Shown here: positions 31,365 to 37,530 of the stretch, in pieces
Position numbering within the stretch: the first letter of the stretch is position 1
Layout: each line of letters starts with the position of its first letter
NCBI RefSeq assembly: GCF_001905825.1
Contig: NZ_LIVV01000007.1
Location: 476,406-513,935 of the forward strand
Length of the DNA: 37,530 bases
Source: Streptomyces sp. CB02009
GTDB lineage: Bacteria > Actinomycetota > Actinomycetes > Streptomycetales > Streptomycetaceae
Reading direction: 5' to 3'
The notes under the pieces: model-generated
Seen by the model: only the letters and a program-made list of their open reading frames with translations
What the model was told of the DNA's origin: nothing
Databases searched by the model: none
Program-made: the position numbers and the translations under genes

Positions 31365-31398
31365 GTCCTTCTTGCCGGACCCGAGGAGCCCAACGCAC

Positions 31399-33162
31399 AT
31401 GTCCCAGTCTCCGTTCGTCAGCCGCCCCACGCCGATCACCAACGCGACGCAGCTGCAGAAGCCGTCCGGGATGCCGATCCACAAGTACGGCCAGTACGAG
31501 CAGGTACGGATCCCCGACCGGACCTGGCCCGAGCAGCGGATCACCAAGGCCCCGCGCTGGCTGTCCACCGACCTGCGCGACGGCAACCAGGCCCTGATCG
31601 ACCCGATGTCCCCGGCCCGCAAGCGCGAGATGTTCGACCTGCTCGTCCGCATGGGCTACAAGGAGATCGAGGTCGGCTTCCCGTCCTCCGGTGAGACCGA
31701 CTTCGCGTTCGTGCGCTCCATCATCGAAGAGGGCGCGATCCCCGAGGACGTCACCATCTCCGTCCTGACCCAGGCCCGCGAGGACCTGATCGAGCGGACC
31801 GTGGAGTCGCTGGTCGGCGCGAAGCGCGCCACCGTCCACCTGTACAACGCCACCGCGCCCACCTTCCGCCGGGTCGTCTTCCGCGGCTCGAAGGAGCAGA
31901 TCAAGCAGATCGCCGTGGACGGCACCCGCCTGGTCATGGAGTACGCGGAGAAGCTGCTGGGCCCGGAGACGATCTTCGGCTACCAGTACAGCCCCGAGAT
32001 CTTCACCGACACCGAGCTGGACTTCGCCCTGGAGGTCTGCGAGGCGGTCTGCGACGTCTGGCAGCCGGGCCCGGGCCGCGAGATCATCCTGAACCTGCCC
32101 GCCACCGTGGAGCGCTCGACGCCGTCCACGCACGCGGACCGCTTCGAGTGGATGTCCCGGAACCTGACCCGCCGCGAGCACATCTGCGTGTCGGTCCACC
32201 CGCACAACGACCGCGGCACGGCCGTGGCCGCCGCCGAGCTGGCGATCATGGCCGGCGCCGACCGCATCGAGGGCTGCCTGTTCGGGCAGGGCGAGCGCAC
32301 CGGCAACGTCGACCTGGTGACCCTGGGCATGAACCTGTTCAGCCAGGGCGTCGACCCGCAGATCGACTTCTCGCAGATCGACGAGATCCGCCGCACGAGC
32401 GAGTACTGCAACCAGATGGAGGTCCACCCGCGCCACCCCTACGCGGGCGACCTGGTCTACACCGCCTTCTCCGGCTCCCACCAGGACGCCATCAAGAAGG
32501 GCTTCGACGCCATGGAGGCCGACGCGGCCGCCAAGGGCGTCACCGTCGACGACATCGAGTGGGCCGTGCCGTACCTGCCGATCGACCCGAAGGACGTCGG
32601 CCGCTCCTACGAGGCCGTCATCCGGGTCAACTCGCAGTCCGGCAAGGGCGGCATCGCGTACGTCCTGAAGAACGACCACAAGCTGGACCTGCCCCGCCGG
32701 ATGCAGATCGAGTTCTCGAAGATCATCCAGCAGAAGACGGACACCGAGGGCGGCGAGGTCACGCCGGCCGCGATCTGGTCCGTGTTCCAGGACGAGTACC
32801 TGCCCAACCCGGAGAACGCCTGGGGACGGATCCAGCTGCGCTCCGGCCAGACCACCTCCGACACCGACGGCACGGACACGCTGACCGTCGAGGCGGTCGT
32901 CGACGGCGCCGAGACCGTCCTGTCCGGTTCCGGCAACGGCCCGATCTCCGCCTTCTTCGCCGCCCTGCAGGCGATCGGCGTGGACGCCCGCCTGCTGGAC
33001 TACCAGGAGCACACCATGAGCGAGGGCGCCTCCGCGCAGGCCGCCTCGTACATCGAGTGCGCCATCGACGGCCAGGTCCTGTGGGGCATCGGCATCGACG
33101 CCAACACGACCCGCGCCTCCCTGAAGGCGGTCATCTCGGCGGTCAACCGCTCCGCCCGCTGA
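31399..33162 (+). CDS. leuA: 2-isopropylmalate synthase
   Basis: The 587-residue enzyme belongs to the long LeuA branch of actinobacteria and yeast. The catalytic TIM barrel has LSTDLRDGNQALIDPM (metal and substrate Arg-Asp), HPHNDRGT (metal-binding His pair) and the LFGQGERTGN loop. The C-terminal regulatory domain has the leucine-binding ACT-like pair (SGSGNGPISAFFAALQAIG). It condenses acetyl-CoA with 2-oxoisovalerate, the first committed step to leucine, and is normally leucine-inhibited. ATG 31399 has GAGGAG at 31383-31388. It is regulated by the leader peptide upstream and ended by a strong terminator. Confidence 0.97.
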   Translation: MSQSPFVSRPTPITNATQLQKPSGMPIHKYGQYEQVRIPDRTWPEQRITKAPRWLSTDLRDGNQALIDPMSPARKREMFDLLVRMGYKEIEVGFPSSGETDFAFVRSIIEEGAIPEDVTISVLTQAREDLIERTVESLVGAKRATVHLYNATAPTFRRVVFRGSKEQIKQIAVDGTRLVMEYAEKLLGPETIFGYQYSPEIFTDTELDFALEVCEAVCDVWQPGPGREIILNLPATVERSTPSTHADRFEWMSRNLTRREHICVSVHPHNDRGTAVAAAELAIMAGADRIEGCLFGQGERTGNVDLVTLGMNLFSQGVDPQIDFSQIDEIRRTSEYCNQMEVHPRHPYAGDLVYTAFSGSHQDAIKKGFDAMEADAAAKGVTVDDIEWAVPYLPIDPKDVGRSYEAVIRVNSQSGKGGIAYVLKNDHKLDLPRRMQIEFSKIIQQKTDTEGGEVTPAAIWSVFQDEYLPNPENAWGRIQLRSGQTTSDTDGTDTLTVEAVVDGAETVLSGSGNGPISAFFAALQAIGVDARLLDYQEHTMSEGASAQAASYIECAIDGQVLWGIGIDANTTRASLKAVISAVNRSAR

Positions 33163-33176
33163 CCCGGTCCCCGGCG

Positions 33177-33212
33177 ACGGCCCCCGCACCCCTCCGAGGG
33201 GGCGGGGGCCGT
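33177..33212. terminator. strong terminator after leuA
   Basis: ACGGCCCCCGC pairs with GCGGGGGCCGT outside, and CCCCT with AGGGG around CCG inside, with one bulged A. Confidence 0.8.
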
Positions 33213-33270
33213 CCCGTTTCCGGCCGGGGTGATGTTTCCGGGGCCCGGTGCCACCCCGGAGGGTGATCTC

Positions 33271-33432
33271 GTGACGACCGCTTCGGCCATCGAATCCGCT
33301 GCGATCGGCCCGGTGGAGGCCGCAGACCGGGCCGGCGGAGGCTTTCTGGCCTTCGCAAAGCGCCGTCGCCGCCCTCCGCGGGCCGTGACGTGTCTCGGCC
33401 AACTCCGCGGTGAAGTCCTGACGGGGTGCTGA
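33271..33432 (+). CDS. possible 53-residue small ORF
   Basis: GTG 33271 follows GGAGGG (33258-33263, 7-base spacing). The product MTTASAIESAAIGPVEAADR continues with a basic KRRRRPPR patch and ends in GEVLTGC. Third-position GC is lower than in the neighbours, and no family is recognised, so it may not be coding. It occupies most of the otherwise empty 33213-33430 interval. Confidence 0.3.
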   Translation: MTTASAIESAAIGPVEAADRAGGGFLAFAKRRRRPPRAVTCLGQLRGEVLTGC

Positions 33433-33458
33433 CGCCACATCAAGGATGTGGCTAACAT
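33429..33458 (+). promoter_or_regulatory. TerB-like gene promoter with a perfect 19-bp palindrome between -35 and -10
   Basis: CTGACG (33429-33434) and TAACAT (33453-33458) are 18 bases apart. Between them GCCACATC-AAG-GATGTGGC (33434-33452) is a perfect 8-3-8 inverted repeat filling the spacer. A bound dimer would block or remodel the promoter. Confidence 0.6.
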
Positions 33459-33502
33459 CACGCCAACGCCGGCAGTGCAGCCGGGCCGTTGAGGAGGTGC
33501 GT

Positions 33503-34195
33503 GTGCGGTCTGCCCGGAATTCACGTGGTGGGAAAGTGGGCGTCTGCGGAATCCGCACCTCCTGGAACACGGTCGGAGACGGCGAGTTCTTCTGCGTGGA
33601 GTGCGGCGGCGACCGGAACTACCGGCGACGCACCGGCCGCCGCAGGTTCGCCGTCCTGGGGGTCCCGGTCCTGCCCCGGGGCTGTACCGGCCCCGTCGTC
33701 GAGTGCGCGGCCTGTCACACGCACTTCGGCACGGAGGTGCTCGACCACCCCACGACCAGCCGCTTCTCCGCGATGCTGCGGGACGCCGTGCACACCGTCG
33801 CCCTCGCCGTGCTCGCGGCCGGCGGCACCGACTCGCGGGCGGTCCTCGACCGGGCCGTGAGCGCCGTCAGGTCCGCCGGCTTCGCCGAGTGCACCGCCGT
33901 CCAGCTCGTCGACCTCGTCGAGGCCCTGGAGGCCGACACCGGGCGCTTCATGCCCGAGGTGAACCCCGAGGGCGCGCTCCTCGCGATCGAGCTGCACGAG
34001 GCCCTGGAGCCGCTCACCCCGCACCTGGCGCCCTCCGGCCGGGAGTCGATCCTGCTCCAGGCCGCCGGGATCGCCCTCGCCGACGGGGTCTACAGCCCGG
34101 CCGAGCGGGAGGTCCTGGGGACGGTCGGCAACGCGCTGGCGCTCGGCCCGGACGACGTCGTACGGCTCCTCGCCTCGGCCCGGACGGTCTCGTAG
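33503..34195 (+). CDS. zinc-ribbon plus TerB-like domain protein
   Basis: The 230-residue protein has an N-terminal zinc ribbon with FFCVECGGDRNYRRR and VVECAACHTHFGTEVLDHPT, then a TerB-like helical domain (about 95-228: MLRDAVHTVALAVLAAGGTDSRAVLDRAVSAVRSAGF ... AAGIALADGVYSPAEREVLGTVGNALAL). TerB proteins bind metal and are linked to stress or tellurite responses; the role here is unknown. GTG 33503 has GAGGAGG at 33491-33497 with 5-base spacing; GTG 33536 is an alternative that would start MGVCGIRTSWNTVGDGEFFC. It converges with the flavoprotein gene with only 6 bases between stops. Confidence 0.8.
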   Translation: MRSARNSRGGKVGVCGIRTSWNTVGDGEFFCVECGGDRNYRRRTGRRRFAVLGVPVLPRGCTGPVVECAACHTHFGTEVLDHPTTSRFSAMLRDAVHTVALAVLAAGGTDSRAVLDRAVSAVRSAGFAECTAVQLVDLVEALEADTGRFMPEVNPEGALLAIELHEALEPLTPHLAPSGRESILLQAAGIALADGVYSPAEREVLGTVGNALALGPDDVVRLLASARTVS

Positions 34196-34201
34196 CACCG
34201 C

Positions 34202-35581
34202 TCAGGGCGCGATGTTCTGGTTCAGCCGGAACACGTTGTCGGGGTCGTACCGGCGCTTGACCGCCCTCAGCCGGTCGTAGTTCTGCCGGTAGTTCACCCG
34301 GACGCGGTCCTGGTCGTCGGTGTCCATGAAGTTGACGTAGCCGCCCTCCTGGGTGTGCGGGCGCAGGGCCGTGTCGTAGGCGCGGGTCCAGGCGATGTTC
34401 CGCTCCGAGTCCGCCGGGTCGGTCCAGGTGCCGCCGAAGGAGTGCGAGAAGACGGCGTCCCGGTACGCGAACGCGGTCTCCTCCGGGCCCACCCGGTGGC
34501 AGGCGCCGTCGATCGGGAAGATCGCCGTGTCCGATTCGAGGGACGGCATCGTCGCGCCGTACTCGGCGTGGACCGCGATCGCGCCGTCCGACAGCTCGCG
34601 GCTGAAGTTGCCCTTCCAGTAGTGGTGGAGCCCGGCCGGCAGCTGCTCGTCGAAGAGGGTGTTGATCACCGGGTACGGCATCCGCTCCATGAACCGGCCG
34701 ATCACCGGGCCGAGCCCGTCCAGGCGGGCGAGGACCTTCCCGTCCTCCGCCGCCGGGCCGCTGAAGCAGGTGAACGCGGCGCAGATCGGCCGGCCGTGCC
34801 AGCGCTCCGGGAGGAACGGCTCCTCCGGGCCGAGTGCCAGGACCAGGATCGAGTTCAGCTCCTCGGGGGAGTCCGCGATCAGCTCGCGCCAGGCGCGCGC
34901 CACGTCCGCGTCGAGCGGGTAGCAGCTCAGACCGCCGAAGACGTCCGCGACCGGATGCAGCCGGTACGCGAGGGAGACGGCGACGCCGAAGTTGCCGCCG
35001 CCGCCCCGCAGCGCCCAGAACAGGTCGGGGTTCCGCTCGGCGTCGCAGGACACCAGGGCGCCCTCGGCGGTCACCACGTCGGCGGCGAGCAGGTTGTCGC
35101 AGCTCAGGCCGTAGCGGCGGGCGAGGTGGCCCATGCCGCCGCCGAGCGTGAGGCCGCCGACGCCGGTCGAGGAGACCACCCCGCCGGTGGTGGCGAGCCC
35201 GAAGGCGTGGGTGGCGTGGTTGAAGTCGCCCCAGGTGGCGCCGCCCTCGGCCCGTGCCGTCCGGGCGTCCGGGTCGACCCGGACGCCCCGCATCGGGGAC
35301 AGGTCGACGACGAGGCCGTCGTCGACGGTGCCGAAGCCGGCGACCGAGTGGGAGCCGCCGCGCACGGCCAGCGGGAGCCCGTGCTCCCGGGCGTGGAGCA
35401 CCGCCGCGATCACGTCGGCGGCGTCCACGGCGTGGACGACGACGGCCGGGTGGCGGTCGTGCTGGGCGTTGTAGACCCGGCGGGCCTCGTCGTACGACGG
35501 GTCGCCGCGGGTCACGACGGTGCCGCGTACGGCACCGCGGAGCGTGTCGGCATGGGTGTGGGGGGAGGTCGTGGTGGTCAT
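34202..35581 (-). CDS. berberine-bridge (BBE)-type FAD oxidoreductase
   Basis: The 459-residue protein has a PCMH FAD domain with His78 in RGGSHSV and Cys161 in YGLSCDNL, the two sites of bicovalent flavin attachment in BBE-type enzymes. The C-terminal BBE segment YVNFMDTDDQDRVRVNY ... RRYDPDNVFRLNQNI closes the family signature. It is probably an oxidase of a sugar, alcohol or secondary metabolite, with O2 as acceptor. GGAG lies 3-6 bases before the ATG at 35581. It follows the LuxR regulator by 79 bases in the same direction and may be its target. Confidence 0.9.
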   Translation of the reverse strand: MTTTTSPHTHADTLRGAVRGTVVTRGDPSYDEARRVYNAQHDRHPAVVVHAVDAADVIAAVLHAREHGLPLAVRGGSHSVAGFGTVDDGLVVDLSPMRGVRVDPDARTARAEGGATWGDFNHATHAFGLATTGGVVSSTGVGGLTLGGGMGHLARRYGLSCDNLLAADVVTAEGALVSCDAERNPDLFWALRGGGGNFGVAVSLAYRLHPVADVFGGLSCYPLDADVARAWRELIADSPEELNSILVLALGPEEPFLPERWHGRPICAAFTCFSGPAAEDGKVLARLDGLGPVIGRFMERMPYPVINTLFDEQLPAGLHHYWKGNFSRELSDGAIAVHAEYGATMPSLESDTAIFPIDGACHRVGPEETAFAYRDAVFSHSFGGTWTDPADSERNIAWTRAYDTALRPHTQEGGYVNFMDTDDQDRVRVNYRQNYDRLRAVKRRYDPDNVFRLNQNIAP

Positions 35582-35660
35582 GTCTCCGGTGTAGCCCGGC
35601 GGGTTCCCGGCCCGCATCGCCCGAACCGCCCATGCGCGGGCACCGGCCCGCATGGGCCGT

Positions 35661-37442
35661 TCAGACCAGGCCGTGCGCGTACGCGTAGGCCGTGGCGGAG
35701 GCGCGGGAGCCGACGCCCAGCTTGGCGAAGATGTTGTTCAGGTGCCGGGCGACGGTGTGCTCGCTGATCACCAGCGCACGGGCGATGTCCTTGTTCGTGC
35801 CGCCCGAGGCGACCAGCCGCAGGACCTCCGCCTCCCGCGCGGTGAGCCCGCCCGGGAGCCGCCGCCGCGACCCGCCGCCGACCAGGGCCGCCGCGCGCCG
35901 GGCGTCCGGCACGGCCCCGAGCCGCTCGAAGACCGCCCGCGCGGTGCCGAGCTCCAGGCGGGCCGCCTCCTCGTCGCCCGCGTCCCGGCAGGCGGCCGCG
36001 AGCAGCATCCGCACCTGCGCGGCCTCGTACGGCACCCGCAGCTCCAGCCAGCCGGCGAGCGCCCTGCGCAGCGGGAGCAGCGCGCCGGGGCGCTTCTCGG
36101 CGAGGGCCACCGCGCCGAGGGCCGTGTCGGCCAGGGCGCGCAGCAGGGGTACGTCTCCGTCGGCTGCGCCCGCGAGGGCGTCGAGGTCCGCCGCGGCCCG
36201 CGCCGCCCCGGGGAGGTCGCGGACGGCGAGCGCCACCTCCGTACGGGCGGCGAGCAGCCGGGCCCGGCCCAGGACGTCGTGGTCGGGGTCGCTTCGGCAG
36301 GCGAGGGCCAGGTCGACGCCCGCGACGGCCGCGTCGGCCCGGCCCTGCGCGAGGCGCAGCAGCGCGAGGCCGGGCTGCGGGATCCTGCCCAGCTCGTGGG
36401 CGTGGCCGTACGAGACGGCGGCTGCTTCGAGACGGCCCTGCCGCCGCTGGACGTCCCCGGCGGCGTAGTAGGCGGCGGCGGCCGACTCCAGGCAGTCCAC
36501 CGGCACCTCGCGGCAGGCCTGGCGGGCCTCGGCCTCGGCGAGCGCCCAGGCCCCGAGGAGGTCGAGGACCTCGACCCGGTGGGCCCGGCAGACGCCCCGG
36601 AAGGGGTTCTCGCCGGAGGGGACGGTCATGGGGAGCGGGGCCGTGCCCGCGGCGGACTCCTCCGAGGCCGAGGCCGAGGCCGTGGTCATGGCCGGGGTCG
36701 CGGTCGGGCCCTCGTCCGGCGGGCGGCCGGTCCACGGCGGGGCGCACCACTCCATCGCCGCGTTCGTCCACTCCACCGCCCGCGCGAAGTCGGCCGCCTC
36801 CATGCACTGGGTCAGGGCGAGGCAGTACAGCCAGCCCGTGACCATGCCGCTCAGTTCGCCGGCCGACACCGCGCACATCGCGTCGTCGAGGAGGGCGAGG
36901 CCCTCGGTCCTGCGGCCGGCGGCGAGGAGGGCGCGGGACTCGGCCTGGCGGCTGAGGGCGAGCAGGTCGGGGCTGCCGCAGGCGAGGGCCAGGGCGGTCA
37001 TGCGGCGGGTCGCGGCGAGCGCGGTCCCGTGGTCGCCGCGCGCCGAGGCCTCCTCGGCGGCCGTCATCTCCAGGAAGCACTGCTCCGGGCAGTCCGGCAG
37101 GTCCTCCAGGTGGTGCCGGGCGCGGTGGAGCCAGCCGGCGGCCGCCGCGGGCCGCCCGAGACCGGCGTACTCGTAGTACAGCCACCAGGAGGCGAGCCCG
37201 GCGCCCCGGTGGTCGTCGGCGGCGAGGTAGGCGGCGTGGGCCCGGAGCCGGGCGGTCACGGACTCGTCGACGTGCCCGGACCACCAGGCGGCGTCGGCGA
37301 GCACGGAGAGGTCGTCGGCGGTCAGGCCGCGCGAGGGGTGCCGGTCGTGGGCGTGGAGCAGCTGGTACGCCTCGGCCCAGGACTCACGGGCGGCGGCGTC
37401 CCTGGCGCGTCCGACCGGGTCGGTCGTGGTGGGTACGGACAT
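35661..37442 (-). CDS. LuxR-family regulator with long TPR-like sensor region
   Basis: The 593-residue protein has about 500 residues of helical TPR-like repeats (AGWLHRARHHLEDLP, GRLEAAAVSYGHAHELGRI, AAQVRMLLAAACRDAGDEEAARLELGTARAVFERLG). A C-terminal LuxR helix-turn-helix follows (GLTAREAEVLRLVASGGTNKDIARALVISEHTVARHLNNIFAKLGVGSRASATAYAY). It lacks the N-terminal AAA/Walker domain of LAL (MalT-type) regulators, so it may be a shortened relative. A Thr/Ser/Ala-rich insert (ATPAMTTASASASEESAAGT) sits in the middle. GGAAGGGG precedes the ATG at 37442, within an inverted repeat (37451-37488). Confidence 0.9.
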   Translation of the reverse strand: MSVPTTTDPVGRARDAAARESWAEAYQLLHAHDRHPSRGLTADDLSVLADAAWWSGHVDESVTARLRAHAAYLAADDHRGAGLASWWLYYEYAGLGRPAAAAGWLHRARHHLEDLPDCPEQCFLEMTAAEEASARGDHGTALAATRRMTALALACGSPDLLALSRQAESRALLAAGRRTEGLALLDDAMCAVSAGELSGMVTGWLYCLALTQCMEAADFARAVEWTNAAMEWCAPPWTGRPPDEGPTATPAMTTASASASEESAAGTAPLPMTVPSGENPFRGVCRAHRVEVLDLLGAWALAEAEARQACREVPVDCLESAAAAYYAAGDVQRRQGRLEAAAVSYGHAHELGRIPQPGLALLRLAQGRADAAVAGVDLALACRSDPDHDVLGRARLLAARTEVALAVRDLPGAARAAADLDALAGAADGDVPLLRALADTALGAVALAEKRPGALLPLRRALAGWLELRVPYEAAQVRMLLAAACRDAGDEEAARLELGTARAVFERLGAVPDARRAAALVGGGSRRRLPGGLTAREAEVLRLVASGGTNKDIARALVISEHTVARHLNNIFAKLGVGSRASATAYAYAHGLV

Positions 37443-37450
37443 GGCTCTCG

Positions 37451-37488
37451 CCCCTTCCCGGTCCTTTCAGGGTAGGCCGGGGAAGGGG
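37451..37488. promoter_or_regulatory. inverted repeat covering the LuxR gene leader
   Basis: CCCCTTCCC-GG (37451-37461) and CCGGGGAAGGGG (37477-37488) are complementary with one bulge. On the minus strand one arm is the LuxR Shine-Dalgarno and TACCCT (complement of the bases near 37471) is a possible -10, so this may be an operator, a hairpin hiding the ribosome-binding site, or the terminator of the partial gene beyond. Confidence 0.35.
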
Positions 37489-37505
37489 CGGGAGCCCGCG
37501 CAGTG

Positions 37506-37530
37506 CTACTCGATGGCGCCGCTGGCGCGC
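37506..37530 (-). CDS. 3' end of a gene entering from the right
   Basis: The frame reads ...RASGAIE followed by TAG (complement of 37506-37508). Only seven residues are visible, so neither reality nor product can be judged; its spacing before the LuxR promoter region fits a real upstream gene. Confidence 0.3.

Noticed and set aside
30052..33570. Extension of the M4 protease frame upstream to 33570
   Set aside because: The upstream part is antisense to leuA; the protease start at 31104 has a promoter and a family-like propeptide.

Overview
The window is very GC-rich with strong G/C preference at third codon positions. Its gene order (hemW / hrcA-dnaJ / rsmE / phoH-ybeY-CBS protein / era / leuA) and several leaderless promoters point to a Streptomyces or very close actinobacterial chromosome, in a core region with accessory insertions. 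I see no rRNA, tRNA, transposase, integrase, CRISPR array or prophage module.

Layout. 1-5.5 kb: the 3' part of a long-chain acyl-CoA ligase, hemW behind a DnaA-box-like inverted repeat, a Cmx/CmlR-type drug exporter with a leader-peptide region, and a metallo-beta-lactamase-fold hydrolase/DUF3097 pair. 5.5-9.8 kb: the heat-shock pair hrcA-dnaJ under a CIRCE operator and closed by a strong terminator, then a nitronate-monooxygenase-like gene overlapping rsmE. 9.8-15.1 kb: a small unknown gene, an AAA+ ATPase overlapping a TPR membrane protein, a HIT hydrolase, RNase Z and an adenine/adenosine deaminase. 15.1-18 kb: an MFS exporter and a PfkB sugar kinase transcribed divergently, with a Crp-like palindrome between them. 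18-21.3 kb: phoH-ybeY-CBS/CorC protein-YjbR, a compact RNA-processing and membrane cluster. 21.3-23.7 kb: a 14-TM exporter divergent from its probable MmyB-type regulator.

23.7-28.4 kb: a cytidine-deaminase-like protein that has lost its zinc ligands, then three exported proteins, then era. The exported set is a small protein whose gene carries a TTA (bldA-dependent) codon, a larger protein that repeats part of its sequence and ends in a WxL-like domain, and a DUF916-like membrane-anchored partner. The first two genes share a 15-bp palindrome upstream. This block, inserted between two conserved genes, is the most promising undescribed system in the window.

28.4-37.5 kb: a Tat-exported TagC/P68-RBP-like propeller protein, a protealysin-like M4 protease with a probable emfourin inhibitor, leuA behind a leucine-rich leader peptide, a TerB-like zinc-ribbon protein with a perfect palindrome between its -35 and -10, a berberine-bridge-type flavoprotein, and a large LuxR-family regulator.

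Gene calls rest on reading frame, motifs and context. Family names come from memory of motif patterns, not from searches.
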